Shown here: piece after piece, positions 9,898 to 18,687 of the stretch
How positions within the stretch are numbered: the stretch's first letter is position 1
Layout of the letters: every line of letters begins with the position of its first letter
Source: Pseudoalteromonas sp. FUC4
Lineage (GTDB): Bacteria; Pseudomonadota; Gammaproteobacteria; Enterobacterales; Alteromonadaceae
NCBI RefSeq assembly: GCF_008370255.1
Contig: NZ_SEUI01000001.1
Location: forward strand, 897,823 to 961,822
Reading direction: 5' to 3'
DNA length: 64,000 nucleotides
Program-made: the position numbers and the translations under genes
The notes under the pieces: generated by a model
The model's input: only the letters and a program-made list of their open reading frames with translations
Database searches by the model: none
Told to the model about the DNA's origin: nothing

Positions 9898-11867
9898 TGG
9901 ACATACTTAAAAACGAAAAAGTAATAAATTATTCGCTGTCTTTTATATATGCATGTTTGATTGTATTTTTTGTATCACATTTACCGCTTGTTTTTGTTGG
10001 TGTACTTTCACTTATTTGTGCCTGGAATTTTTACATAACGCTGAGTAATAAACCAAAGCCAAATACTTGGCTGGCAAATATACTCGCAGGTGTGTCACTC
10101 GGTTTAATGCTCTACACAGTAGGCATGTCGGATACGGTTATTTTATTTGTGGCCATGCTGCTACTTGCTAGTTTATTTAAGCTGCTGCAGGCTAAAACCA
10201 AAAAACACTATCACGTAATTACAACGCTTACGTTTTTTTCACTCTCATCGGTGTATTTATTTAACCAAAGCATTTTAACGACTTTAACTGTAAGTAGTTT
10301 ATACATATTAAACTTTGCAGTACTTGGCCTACTCGAGTCCAAACATAATTTAAAAATAGCCTCTAAGCAAAGTGGTAAATTGCTACTTTTAGCGCTTCCT
10401 TTAGCTATATTTTTACTGCTTTTTTTACCAAAAATGCCCGCCTTTTGGCAGCTTCCTGGGCCTAAGCTTGCTAAAACAGGGCTTTCTGAACAAGTCGATC
10501 CATTCGATATTGCAAAGCTGTCAAACTCAGATGAACTTGTGTTTAGAGCTAAATTTAATAAAGAAAAGCCTGTAGCGCCTTATTATTGGCGAGCAATAGT
10601 CCATGATGAGTTTAATGGTAATGCGTGGCTTACGTCTGACTTTTTAAAATATAATAATTTAAAAACAAATACTCAGAGCGAAAATGATGAGCAACTTATT
10701 TCAAGCTACTCAGTTATTACAGAGCCTGCTACACAAAAATGGCTCTATGGTTTAGCGTATTCCAGTAGTAACTCACCAAATGTTGAAGGTAATTCGCTGG
10801 GTTTATTGCGTAAAAAAAGTCGACAAGCTAAAAACTTACAATACGATGTAAATAGCTATAACTTTACAACTTTACCGCTTGGCGAATTTGAAGAAAAACG
10901 CTACATATACCTCGCTTATAAAAAGAACGTAAAAACATCATCACTTGCTAAAACCTTAAAGCAAAATACACACTCTGATCGCGAGTTTTATAACCGCTTA
11001 TTACAATACTTTGCAGGTACGGGATTTACTTACACATTAACACCCACGCCTATGAGTGGCGATAACACCATAGACCAATTTTTATTTGATAACCAACGTG
11101 GATTTTGTGGCCACTATGCCAGTGCCGCCGCGTACATTTTTAGAAACGCAGGTATACCCGCTCGACTAGTAAGTGGCTATTTAGGTGGTGAATTAAACCA
11201 AGATAATAATACGCTAACAGTTCGCCAGTACGACGCACATGCATGGGTAGAAGTATATTTACAAAACGAAGGTTGGGTTATTTTTGATGCAACTGCTGTT
11301 GTCGCACCGGAGCGTTTAAATGGCTCGCTTTCGCAAAACGAAGAGCTGAATGACGAATTTAAAAGTAATCTTGATTTTGGTTTAGTGAGTTTAAGTAATT
11401 TCCCCGCTATTAATTGGTTAAGGTTGGAACTTGAAAATCTCGATTATCAATGGTCTAGCTGGGTACTTGGTTTTGACGAAGAAAAACAAAATGATTTTTT
11501 AAAATCAATTTTTGGTAGTAAAAATATTTGGCTTGTACCATTAATGGTTTTACTAACAGCTGGTTTTTGTTTTATAGGTTATTTTATTTATTTAAACTTA
11601 CCAAAACGCCCAGCTAAATTAGCGCCTATGGTTAAAGAGTTTTATGAAGTAAAAGTATGGGCAAAAAAACAAAAAATAAATACACCCGATAATTTAACAC
11701 CGAGTCAGCAGTTAGACTTTTTTGCTGGTCAACTTCCTCATTCTGCACAATCCATAAACACTTTTAGGCAGTTATTTAACCAAGTACGCTATGGTAAAAA
11801 ACCTTTTACGAAAGAGCGTAAAACTCAGGCTAAAGATCTGATAAAATTAATTAAAATTTCCAAATAG
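9897..11867 (+). CDS. TgpA-like membrane transglutaminase (DUF3488 + transglutaminase core)
   Basis: 656 residues. About six N-terminal membrane helices (DUF3488, residues 1-190) are followed by a periplasmic transglutaminase-like domain with the Cys in [12 protein letters not shown], the His in [10 protein letters not shown] and the Asp in WVIFDAT, the complete catalytic triad. One further helix lies near residues 545-570, then a cytoplasmic DUF4129-like tail. This is the architecture of Pseudomonas TgpA, an essential periplasmic transglutaminase-like protein, whose gene also sits with moxR and DUF58. The reaction here is not known. Confidence 0.92.
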   Translation: MDILKNEKVINYSLSFIYACLIVFFVSHLPLVFVGVLSLICAWNFYITLSNKPKPNTWLANILAGVSLGLMLYTVGMSDTVILFVAMLLLASLFKLLQAKTKKHYHVITTLTFFSLSSVYLFNQSILTTLTVSSLYILNFAVLGLLESKHNLKIASKQSGKLLLLALPLAIFLLLFLPKMPAFWQLPGPKLAKTGLSEQVDPFDIAKLSNSDELVFRAKFNKEKPVAPYYWRAIVHDEFNGNAWLTSDFLKYNNLKTNTQSENDEQLISSYSVITEPATQKWLYGLAYSSSNSPNVEGNSLGLLRKKSRQAKNLQYDVNSYNFTTLPLGEFEEKRYIYLAYKKNVKTSSLAKTLKQNTHSDREFYNRLLQYFAGTGFTYTLTPTPMSGDNTIDQFLFDNQRGFCGHYASAAAYIFRNAGIPARLVSGYLGGELNQDNNTLTVRQYDAHAWVEVYLQNEGWVIFDATAVVAPERLNGSLSQNEELNDEFKSNLDFGLVSLSNFPAINWLRLELENLDYQWSSWVLGFDEEKQNDFLKSIFGSKNIWLVPLMVLLTAGFCFIGYFIYLNLPKRPAKLAPMVKEFYEVKVWAKKQKINTPDNLTPSQQLDFFAGQLPHSAQSINTFRQLFNQVRYGKKPFTKERKTQAKDLIKLIKISK

Positions 11868-11875
11868 AGAATACT

Positions 11876-13198
11876 ATGAATGCTGTTGTTATAGGCGTTA
11901 TTTTAATGCTCGGGCTATCTCTGGCTCGCGTTAACGTCATTGTTGCCATGATCATAAGCGCGTTAGTTGCAGGTCTTACTGCAGGTTTGGGCATAAAAGA
12001 AAGTGTTGATGCGTTTAATTCTGGCCTTTCAGCTGGAGCTGAAATTGCACTAAGTTATGCTATGCTCGGTGCGTTTGCCGTTGCTATTTCTAAGTCGGGT
12101 TTAACACGCATTCTCGCTGATAAGCTACTTGCTAAAGTAAATGCAAAAGGCAGCGGTAATGAAACATTTTTAAGTTACTTCATTTTATTAATTATTTTAG
12201 GTTGTGCAATTTCTTCGCAAAACTTAGTACCTGTACACATAGCATTTATTCCTATTTTGATTCCGCCGTTACTCGTTGTTTTTAATCAGCTAAGATTAGA
12301 CAGGCGTGCTATAGCGTGTATTTTGACATTTGGATTAGCAACGTCTTACATGGTGCTGCCTTATGGTTTTGGCGGTATTTACTTATATTCTATTTTGCAT
12401 AAAAACCTGGTTGATAACGGCCTAGATATTGTAAATACCCAAGTACCTATGGCGATGATAATTCCTGCATTAGGTATGTTTATTGGATTACTTATTGCGG
12501 TATTTATTACCTACAGAAAACGCCGTGAATATATTGAACAAACATTAACAACCCAGAGTAAATCGGCTGATGTCGAAAACCCTAAAAAAGTAATGGTTGT
12601 AGGGCTTTTTGCAGTACTTGCCTCACTTGTTGCACAAAACCTAAGTGGCTCTATGATTTTAGGTGGTTTAGTAGGTGTAATGATATTTAGTGTATTTGGT
12701 GTAGTTAAGTGGGAAGAAAACGGCGACGTATTTAGCAAAGGCGTTGCGATGATGGCCATGATTGGCTTTATTATGATATCGGCACAAGGCTTTGCATCGG
12801 TTATGCAAGCCACTGGCGATGTAGCAAGCTTAGTGCACAGCACGGCCGCTCTTTTTGATGGTAATAAACCCCTTGCTGCCGGTGTTATTTTGTTAGTCGG
12901 GTTATTAATTACAATGGGAATTGGTAGTTCGTTTTCAACAGTGCCAATTATTGCAACTTTGTTTGTTCCTTTGTGCTTAGACCTCGGGTTTTCTGTTATG
13001 GCTACCGCTGCACTGGTTGGTACTGCGGGCGCTTTAGGTGATGCGGGCTCCCCTGCTTCAGACTCAACGCTTGGCCCAACATCAGGTTTAAATGCCGATG
13101 GCCAGCACGACCATATTAGAGACTCTGTTATTCCAACGTTTATTCACTTTAACATTCCGCTGCTGATATTTGGCTGGATTGCAGCAATGGTGCTTTAA
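11876..13198 (+). CDS. Na+/H+ antiporter-family (NhaC-like) membrane protein
   Basis: 440 residues and about eleven hydrophobic helices, with a short N-terminal domain as in Na_H_antiport_2 (PF13726) followed by an NhaC-like transport domain. Conserved polar motifs [19 protein letters not shown] near residues 392-410 fit the ion-binding part of the family. It begins 8 bp after the transglutaminase gene and may be co-transcribed. Some relatives transport amino acids or small organic acids instead of Na+, so the substrate is uncertain. Confidence 0.85.
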   Translation: MNAVVIGVILMLGLSLARVNVIVAMIISALVAGLTAGLGIKESVDAFNSGLSAGAEIALSYAMLGAFAVAISKSGLTRILADKLLAKVNAKGSGNETFLSYFILLIILGCAISSQNLVPVHIAFIPILIPPLLVVFNQLRLDRRAIACILTFGLATSYMVLPYGFGGIYLYSILHKNLVDNGLDIVNTQVPMAMIIPALGMFIGLLIAVFITYRKRREYIEQTLTTQSKSADVENPKKVMVVGLFAVLASLVAQNLSGSMILGGLVGVMIFSVFGVVKWEENGDVFSKGVAMMAMIGFIMISAQGFASVMQATGDVASLVHSTAALFDGNKPLAAGVILLVGLLITMGIGSSFSTVPIIATLFVPLCLDLGFSVMATAALVGTAGALGDAGSPASDSTLGPTSGLNADGQHDHIRDSVIPTFIHFNIPLLIFGWIAAMVL

Positions 13199-13245
13199 GT
13201 AGTATTTTTGTAAGTATTAGCAAGTGTAATTAAAAGCTAAATATA

Positions 13246-13280
13246 ACTAAGAAGGTATGTTAAAAGCATACCTCTTTAGT
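13246..13280 (+). terminator. Hairpin after the antiporter gene
   Basis: ACTAAGAAGGTATG pairs with CATACCTCTTTAGT with two mismatches across a 7-base loop, 48 bp past the stop codon. No long T tract follows. The 270-bp gap up to 13468 otherwise holds no gene. Confidence 0.55.
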
Positions 13281-13412
13281 ATCCAAAACCAACAACGCTC
13301 ACCCCTATCAATCCCTCCAAGTTTGATTATCTTTTAGTTAATATCAGCTCTGTTGTTGAGGTTATACTTAATAAATATTTAGTATGATGTGTTCTTTAAG
13401 GGGTTTTATATA

Positions 13413-13430
13413 AGCACCAATTAAGGTGCT
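13413..13430 (-). terminator. Terminator-like hairpin after the thioesterase gene
   Basis: AGCACC / GGTGCT arms with a 6-base loop, 39 bp beyond the minus-strand stop codon. The same stem sequence recurs at 1381 and 35971 in this window. The following bases are A/T-rich but not a pure T tract. Confidence 0.5.
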
Positions 13431-13468
13431 CATATAAATTTACTTTAGTGTATATTCAAAGCTTTAAA

Positions 13469-13900
13469 TTAATCAAAACCATAAATCATTTTATCGCATA
13501 CTACCGGCGTCGGTCTGTGGTTATCATCAACTGCAACAAACGTAAAGCTGCCACTAATGGCTGAATGTTTATCGTCTTTGTGCATCGTTTCTAATAATAT
13601 ATCTACGTCAACTTTTAAGCTGGTGTTACCTACATGCACTACTTTAGCTATTAACTCTGCAAAAGTACCTGCTGGTATGGCTTCTTTAAAGTCGACTCTA
13701 TCAGATGATATAGTTACCAAAGGCTTACGGCAAAAACGAGTTGCTGCTATAAATGCCACTTCATCCATCCACGCCAGTGCATCACCACCAAATAAAGTAT
13801 TGTGATGATTAGTACGCCCTGGAAACACGGTTTTAGTTACCGATGTGGTTGAGTCTTCAATACGCTGAGCAATTATTGCATCGCGATTTACGTCAGTCAT
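13469..13900 (-). CDS. Acyl-CoA thioesterase, hotdog fold (YciA/ACOT type)
   Basis: 143 residues, one hotdog domain. The block NHHNTLFGGDALAWMDEVA (about residues 31-49) contains the Asn/Gly-Gly-Asp features of the YciA/BACH acyl-CoA hydrolases, which cleave acyl-CoA to free acid and CoA in the cytoplasm. It lies 5 bp after the M23 peptidase gene, so it is the last gene of a three-gene operon. Substrate chain length cannot be read. Confidence 0.9.
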   Translation of the reverse strand: MTDVNRDAIIAQRIEDSTTSVTKTVFPGRTNHHNTLFGGDALAWMDEVAFIAATRFCRKPLVTISSDRVDFKEAIPAGTFAELIAKVVHVGNTSLKVDVDILLETMHKDDKHSAISGSFTFVAVDDNHRPTPVVCDKMIYGFD

Positions 13901-13905
13901 AATCT

Positions 13906-14724
13906 CTACTTTTTGTTTGCTAATGTATCTTGCATTAGTAATGCAGGATCAAGGCGTTCGCCTTTCCAGTTAAAACGCCAATCTAGGTGAGGACCCGTTA
14001 CACGCCCTGTTGCACCAATTTCAGCTACTTTGTTACCTTGCTCTATTTTATCACCCACTTTTACATCAAGCTTACTTAAGTGAATGTAAGTTGAGGTAAT
14101 ACCGTGACCATGATCAATAATTAATGTACCGCCAGAGTAGTATAAATCAGGTTCAGCAAATACCACGGTACCACTAATAGGCGCGTAAACAGGTGAGCCC
14201 GTTTTATTGGCAATGTCTAAGCCAAAGTGCGGACGACGAGGCTCGCCATTAAAATAACGCTGGCTACCATAAACACCCGATATGCGCCCTTCTGCAGGCT
14301 TTAGCACAGGGTCTAAAAAGTACAATAAATCAGAGTCTACTTCTCTGGCTTTTCGTACCGCAACGGCTTCGCGGCTTATACGCGCACTAACTTCTTTTGG
14401 CGGAGAGACATATTTTTTAGCTACGCCGGTAATTTTATCAATTTTATATTCGCGCTTAGTGATAGCTATTGGCTGTGAATGCGATTTACCATTGTTATCT
14501 ACCCATTTTAAAGTATGAGTAGTTTCTGCGTCTCGACCAAAACCAAATACAAAATCACCCTTTGGTGAAAGTTTTAAGCTTTTGCCATCTAAGCTTACTG
14601 ATTTAGCGTTTTCTAGCTTTCCAGTAACTAAACCGCCTTGTGTTAAATGTCCTTTTAACTCAAGCGCCATAGCACTAAAACTAGCAGAGGCAACAAGCGC
14701 TGTTACTAAAAGTGTTTTAAACAT
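13906..14724 (-). CDS. Secreted M23-family (lysostaphin-type) metallopeptidase
   Basis: About 272 residues from the ATG at 14724 (MFKTLLVTALVASASFSAMA), which gives a proper signal peptide; an in-frame ATG 30 bases earlier would put charged residues in front. The C-terminal domain carries the zinc motifs HFGLD, HGHG and HLDW, in order, so the catalytic set looks intact. Such enzymes cut peptidoglycan cross-links or act as LytM regulators in the periplasm. The gene starts inside the end of the upstream QueD-like gene (8-bp overlap). Confidence 0.92.
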   Translation of the reverse strand: MFKTLLVTALVASASFSAMALELKGHLTQGGLVTGKLENAKSVSLDGKSLKLSPKGDFVFGFGRDAETTHTLKWVDNNGKSHSQPIAITKREYKIDKITGVAKKYVSPPKEVSARISREAVAVRKAREVDSDLLYFLDPVLKPAEGRISGVYGSQRYFNGEPRRPHFGLDIANKTGSPVYAPISGTVVFAEPDLYYSGGTLIIDHGHGITSTYIHLSKLDVKVGDKIEQGNKVAEIGATGRVTGPHLDWRFNWKGERLDPALLMQDTLANKK

Positions 14725-15574
14725 AACTAATCGATCCTTTTCCAACACCTTCATAAGCCGTTACTTTCACAGCTTTTTCTGGGTATTGGGCTTTAATTTG
14801 GCCTGCTACATGTTCAGCAATACATTCTACAGTGGTATCTACTGGCAAAATGTCGCAACGAGACTCGCTTATAGCCATTTCAAAATAGCCTTGTGCCGAT
14901 GTATAAGCAAAACATACATCACCCGCTTTGGCTGGTATGTGTTTTAAATCAGCTGCGTTAATTTGATCTTCACTGGTGGCTAAGTAAATATCTTCCCACT
15001 TTTGAGACCATTCTTTTTGCAAGCGTGGCATAGAAATACCATCTAGGCTAATACCAATTTGAGAACGATGCCCATGAATAATACGCTGGCAATTACCGTC
15101 ATGCTTTTTAAGGCCATGGCTGTAATGATAGTAAAAACTTTGGCTGTGTTCAGGCTTAAGAGACAGCTCAATTTTTTCAATGTTATCTGGTAGCTTCGGT
15201 AAAATAGTCGCAATTAAAAATTCGGTAACCGATTCAACAGTTACTTCGTCTGCGTTAATCATGCAATAAGCTTGATGAGGGGCACTCATAGCTAAGTGGT
15301 TGTTTTCACCAAATGTACAGTCGAGTGTTTTATGCTCGTCAAATTCAGATACAGTGCCATTAAGCCCTGTAGGAATTGCTAAACGGTGATCAATACACTC
15401 ATCTATAATGCCTTTAATTTGCTTTTTAACTAAACCAAAATCTAAAACCATAGACTCTTCGTTAAGTTTACCGTGCAAAGTTAAATCAACAATCCAGCTC
15501 TCGCCAACGGCGCCGCGTTTGTTACATAAGTAAGAAAAATCAATCACAGTTAGTGAGTTAACAAAAAGGATCAT
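14717..15574 (-). CDS. Two-domain 6-pyruvoyl-tetrahydropterin synthase / QueD-like protein
   Basis: 285 residues, about twice the usual QueD length (about 120). The N-terminal half keeps the DFGLVKK...IDHRLA block but not the zinc-binding HGH motif. The C-terminal half has SHGLKKHDGNCQRIIHGHRS (about 160-179), which supplies the His, catalytic Cys and HGH, and ends in GKGSISY. So the second half seems to carry the active site, the first to be structural or degenerate. QueD-type enzymes turn dihydroneopterin triphosphate into 6-carboxytetrahydropterin for queuosine; no other queuosine gene is nearby. It overlaps the M23 gene and is divergent from fabA. Confidence 0.85.
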   Translation of the reverse strand: MILFVNSLTVIDFSYLCNKRGAVGESWIVDLTLHGKLNEESMVLDFGLVKKQIKGIIDECIDHRLAIPTGLNGTVSEFDEHKTLDCTFGENNHLAMSAPHQAYCMINADEVTVESVTEFLIATILPKLPDNIEKIELSLKPEHSQSFYYHYSHGLKKHDGNCQRIIHGHRSQIGISLDGISMPRLQKEWSQKWEDIYLATSEDQINAADLKHIPAKAGDVCFAYTSAQGYFEMAISESRCDILPVDTTVECIAEHVAGQIKAQYPEKAVKVTAYEGVGKGSISYV

Positions 15575-15721
15575 AAACTTCCTTTAGACTGGTTATAAGA
15601 CAGCGTTAATTATAATGATTTCTGATTGTAATTGCGCGGTTTTATAGTGCAAAAACCAATCGCGTTGATTGATTGATGATTTAATATGCAATATTTTGAT
15701 TTTTTAACTGCTCCGAGTTGT

Positions 15722-15743
15722 TTAGCGTACAAGTGTACGCTAA
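15722..15743. promoter_or_regulatory. FabR-like operator upstream of fabA
   Basis: AGCGTACAAGTGTACGCT (15724-15741) is a near-perfect palindrome, extended by TT and AA on either side. It lies 37-56 bp before the fabA start, and this form matches the remembered FabR consensus for unsaturated fatty-acid genes in gammaproteobacteria. Binding has not been shown here. Confidence 0.75.
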
Positions 15744-15777
15744 AGTACTTGGCAATTTCTAAGCGAAGATAAGTGTT

Positions 15778-16293
15778 ATGGAACCTAAAAATAGCTATAC
15801 AAAAGAAGAGTTGATCCTGTGTGGTCAAGGTGAAATGTTTGGTGAAGGTAACTGCCGTTTACCAAGTGACAACATGTTAATGATGGATCGCATTACCTCT
15901 ATTACTGCTGATGGCGGTATTCATGGGAAAGGCGAAATTGTTGCTGAGCTTGATATTGACCCTAGCCTTTGGTTTTTCGATTGTCATTTTAAAGGCGACC
16001 CAGTAATGCCAGGTTGTTTAGGCTTAGATGCTATGTGGCAACTAGTTGGTTTTTACTTAGGTTGGTCTGGTGGCCCTGGTCTTGGCCGTGCGCTAGGTGT
16101 GGGTGAAGTTAAATTTACTGGCCAAATTTTACCAACTAATAAAAAAGTAACTTACCGCCTTGTAATGAAACGCGTAATTAAACGTAAATTGTTCATGGGC
16201 GTTGCAGATGGCACTGTAGAAGTAGATGGCCGAGTAATCTACGAAGCAAAAGATTTAAAAGTGGGCTTGTTCCAAGACACTAGCGCGTTTTAA
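15778..16293 (+). CDS. fabA: 3-hydroxydecanoyl-ACP dehydratase/isomerase FabA
   Basis: 171 residues, the normal FabA length. The catalytic His lies in [20 protein letters not shown] (about residues 67-86), with the partner Asp in [11 protein letters not shown]. The enzyme dehydrates 3-hydroxydecanoyl-ACP and isomerises the product to cis-3-decenoyl-ACP, the branch point to unsaturated fatty acids. The monocistronic layout, the FabR-like site before it and the strong terminator after it are as in other gammaproteobacteria. Confidence 0.97.
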   Translation: MEPKNSYTKEELILCGQGEMFGEGNCRLPSDNMLMMDRITSITADGGIHGKGEIVAELDIDPSLWFFDCHFKGDPVMPGCLGLDAMWQLVGFYLGWSGGPGLGRALGVGEVKFTGQILPTNKKVTYRLVMKRVIKRKLFMGVADGTVEVDGRVIYEAKDLKVGLFQDTSAF

Positions 16294-16309
16294 TTTTTTA
16301 AATGCGTAC

Positions 16310-16338
16310 AAAAAGGCCTCCAATGTGGAGGCCTTTTT
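16310..16338 (+). terminator. Rho-independent terminator of fabA
   Basis: Stem GGCCTCCA / TGGAGGCC with a 3-base loop, flanked by A5 and T5, so it can work in both directions. It separates fabA from the convergent rmf gene. Confidence 0.9.
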
Positions 16339-16359
16339 GCTTAAATTCGATTCTTGATT

Positions 16360-16530
16360 TTAGGTTTTATACATGTTGCGGTTTTCAATCGCTTCACGCC
16401 AACCTCCTAACCACTCTGATTTGGGATCTACTTGTTGATAAGGGCATAGCTCTTTTGAGCGACCTGCTAAACCTGCTTTAAAACCTTGAGAATGAGCTCT
16501 TTCTAAACGATCTCTTTTCTGTCTCTTCAT
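16360..16530 (-). CDS. rmf: Ribosome modulation factor RMF
   Basis: 56 residues from the ATG at 16530 (MKRQKRDRLERAHSQG). A longer open frame reaches 16632 but the extra N-terminus is hydrophobic and unrelated to RMF, and a GGTGAGG ribosome site precedes the inner ATG. The CPYQQVDPKSEWLGGWREA block is diagnostic. RMF binds 70S ribosomes in stationary phase and makes inactive 100S dimers. It is convergent with fabA, as in many relatives. Confidence 0.96.
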   Translation of the reverse strand: MKRQKRDRLERAHSQGFKAGLAGRSKELCPYQQVDPKSEWLGGWREAIENRNMYKT

Positions 16531-16759
16531 CGGTAATATCCTCACCTTTTTATTTATATATTGTGTAGCATTAGTGAAATCTACATTTAATGAATAGTTA
16601 ATAAAAATGTAAAACTCAAATCGCAAAAGCAATTAAATTGTTTGACTTTAACTAAGCTGCTGATGCAAAAATGAATTAACATTTAAAAAAGTAAGTGGTC
16701 ATACAACATTTAATTTGACCGGTTTTATGCTAAATAAAATGCGACTCAATAATCGCTAA

Positions 16760-16775
16760 ATGTACTTAAGTACAT
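16760..16775. promoter_or_regulatory. Perfect 16-bp palindrome
   Basis: ATGTACTTAAGTACAT is fully self-complementary. It lies about 230 bp before rmf and 160 bp before acuR. It resembles a dimeric repressor site; nothing in the sequence says which protein binds it. Confidence 0.4.
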
Positions 16776-16917
16776 ATTTACGACCTGTGTATTTTGACTA
16801 AGTTCCGAACAAAAATGTAATCGTGACACTTTTATTTCATTAATCCTAAATAAGTAGTTCACCCTAAATATGATCTATTTTTAAACAATTTAAATTTACA
16901 CTTGATTATTTAAAGTC

Positions 16918-16928
16918 GATCGGTCTAA
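16918..16928 (+). promoter_or_regulatory. Operator-like word before acuR
   Basis: GATCGGTCTAA stands 9 bp before the acuR start codon. The same 11 bases stand 11 bp before the acuI start, at 17601-17611. The sharing suggests AcuR represses itself and acuI. Confidence 0.65.
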
Positions 16929-16937
16929 TATAGAAGA

Positions 16938-17573
16938 ATGAATAAAAATACATCAACGCCAATACGTCGTGGTCGCCCACCTAAAATAGCCAGAGAGAAC
17001 GCCGATACCAAAGCGTTACTTATTCGCACGGGCCTAGAAACATTAACTGAGTTTGGCTTTAGCGCCACGGGGTTAGATACTATTTTAAAAAAAGCGGCTG
17101 TACCTAAAGGCTCTTTTTATCATTACTTTAAAAGTAAAGAAGCCTACGGCATTGCCCTAGTTGATGCATACGACAGTTATTTTATTGCCAAGCTTACCCA
17201 TTACCTGCAACAAGAAGATGTTCCCCCACTTGAACGAATCGTTAATTTTACCCAAAGCGCAATTAAAGGAATGAAAAAATACGATTACAAACGTGGGTGT
17301 TTAGTCGGTAACTTAAATCAAGAGCTTAACCATTTAAGTGAAGAGTTTAAAACCAGGTTAATGCAAAGCTATACCGCTTGGCAAAACCATGTAGAAGTTT
17401 GCTTAAACCAAGCTAAGCAACAAGGCACTATTGCAAGCCATGTAAATACAAAATTGATGAGTGAGTACTTTTGGATTGGGTGGGAAGGTGCGGTTATGCG
17501 CGCAAAGCTCACAAAATCAAATACCCCACTTACTTTATATACAGAAATGTTTTTACGCGCATTACTAACCTAA
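16938..17573 (+). CDS. acuR: TetR-family repressor of the AcuR type
   Basis: 211 residues. The N-terminus RRGRPPKIARE precedes a TetR helix-turn-helix (about residues 28-60: TLTEFGFSATGLDTILKKAA, then VPKGSFYHYFKSKEAYG). The C-terminal ligand domain GCLVGNLNQEL matches AcuR/YjdC-like regulators. AcuR proteins repress acuI and respond to acrylate or acryloyl-CoA from DMSP breakdown. The immediately following acuI-like gene and the shared operator words support this reading. No DMSP lyase gene lies in the window. Confidence 0.82.
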   Translation: MNKNTSTPIRRGRPPKIARENADTKALLIRTGLETLTEFGFSATGLDTILKKAAVPKGSFYHYFKSKEAYGIALVDAYDSYFIAKLTHYLQQEDVPPLERIVNFTQSAIKGMKKYDYKRGCLVGNLNQELNHLSEEFKTRLMQSYTAWQNHVEVCLNQAKQQGTIASHVNTKLMSEYFWIGWEGAVMRAKLTKSNTPLTLYTEMFLRALLT

Positions 17574-17600
17574 TGCGTTTTTATTTACCAATTAAAAGAC

Positions 17601-17611
17601 GATCGGTCTAA
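17601..17611 (+). promoter_or_regulatory. Operator-like word before acuI
   Basis: GATCGGTCTAA, identical to the word before acuR, with AGAC to its left giving an AGAC-5-GTCT inverted repeat. It lies between acuR and acuI, just before the acuI ribosome site (AAGGATATCCC). Confidence 0.65.
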
Positions 17612-17622
17612 AAGGATATCCC

Positions 17623-18615
17623 ATGAATAACCCAATTAAAGCCATTGTTATTAATAAAGAAGATAATAACTACAGCGCCTCATTATCGACTATCCAAAGC
17701 AGTGATTTACCAAACGAAAACGTGTCTATTGACGTGCAATACAGCACACTTAACTATAAAGATGGTTTAGCAATTACTGGTAAAGGCCCCGTTGTGCGCA
17801 GTTTTCCTATGGTGCCAGGTATCGATTTAGTGGGTACAGTTACTAATTCCACCAGCGATGAATTTAAAAATGGCGATAACGTAATATTAAATGGTTTTGG
17901 TGTAGGCGAAAAACATTGGGGCGGGCTTGCTCAAAAAGCGGCACTTAATAGCGATTGGCTAATCCCCTTACCTACTGGTATTTCACCAAAACAAGCGATG
18001 CAAATAGGTACCGCTGGTTACACTGCTATGCTAAGTGTTATAGCACTTGAAAAACAAGGTATTACGCCTGAATCTGGCGAAATACTGGTAACAGGTGCCA
18101 ATGGTGGCGTAGGCAGCTTTGCTATTTATTTATTAAACCAACTTGGTTACAACGTAACAGCAGCAACAGGTCGATTAGATCAAAGTGAGTATTTAAAAGA
18201 GTTAGGTGCTAAACAGGTAATTGACAGAAATGAGCTTTCAAACCCTGGTAAGCCTTTACAAAAAGAGCGCTTTGCAGCGGCAATAGATTCTGTAGGTAGC
18301 CATACACTTGCCAATATTTGTGCATCATTAAAATATGGGGGTGTAGTAACCGCCTGCGGACTTGCCCAAGGCATGGATTTACCTGCCTCAGTTGCCCCGT
18401 TTATATTACGTGGTGTGTCACTAATAGGCATTGATAGCGTAATGCGCCCTAAAGCCGACAGAATTGAAGCGTGGGATCGTTTAGCTAAATTAGTAAGCGC
18501 CGATTATTTAGATAAAATTTCGACTGAAATATCACTAGAACACGTAATTGATAACGCAGAGCTACTTATGCAAGGCAAAATTCGCGGTCGTGTTGTAGTT
18601 AATTGTCAAAGTTAA
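17623..18615 (+). CDS. acuI: Acryloyl-CoA reductase AcuI/YhdH-like (MDR superfamily)
   Basis: 330 residues, medium-chain dehydrogenase without the zinc ligands, as in YhdH/AcuI. The N-terminal block STLNYKDGLAITGKGPVVR and the NADPH-binding GANGGVGSFAIYLL (about residues 166-179) are family marks. AcuI reduces toxic acryloyl-CoA to propionyl-CoA with NADPH, an important step where DMSP or acrylate is used. It follows acuR by 49 bp. It would feed propionyl-CoA metabolism, as do the valine/isoleucine genes at 39-47 kb. Confidence 0.9.
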   Translation: MNNPIKAIVINKEDNNYSASLSTIQSSDLPNENVSIDVQYSTLNYKDGLAITGKGPVVRSFPMVPGIDLVGTVTNSTSDEFKNGDNVILNGFGVGEKHWGGLAQKAALNSDWLIPLPTGISPKQAMQIGTAGYTAMLSVIALEKQGITPESGEILVTGANGGVGSFAIYLLNQLGYNVTAATGRLDQSEYLKELGAKQVIDRNELSNPGKPLQKERFAAAIDSVGSHTLANICASLKYGGVVTACGLAQGMDLPASVAPFILRGVSLIGIDSVMRPKADRIEAWDRLAKLVSADYLDKISTEISLEHVIDNAELLMQGKIRGRVVVNCQS

Positions 18616-18633
18616 GCTATTTACACTGTTAAA

Positions 18634-18680
18634 GCCTCGTTATTAAATTTATAATGCAATTTGTATTTTAATAACGAGGC
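18634..18680 (+). promoter_or_regulatory. SD-masking hairpin before the VF530-family gene
   Basis: Perfect 14-base arms at 18634-18647 and 18667-18680 enclose 19 bases. The right arm contains GAGG (18676-18679), the ribosome site of the gene starting at 18688. Folding would hide that site, so translation may respond to temperature, an RNA or a protein. It could also slow read-through from acuI, but has no T tract. Confidence 0.65.
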
Positions 18681-18687
18681 AACACCT

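Larger units (their letters stand above)
16531..16937. other. rmf-acuR divergent region
   Basis: About 400 bp with no gene. It holds the rmf 5' region, a 16-base perfect palindrome ATGTACTTAAGTACAT (16760-16775), a TGACCGGTT word near 16713 and the acuR operator-like word at 16918. The palindrome may be a repressor site, but its owner is unknown. Confidence 0.5.

Noticed and set aside
15610..15828. Minus-strand open frame of 72 codons overlapping the fabA start
   Set aside because: It covers the FabR-like site and the fabA start and has no recognisable content.
16531..16632. Extended N-terminus of RMF
   Set aside because: The extension is unrelated to RMF and a good ribosome site precedes the inner ATG.
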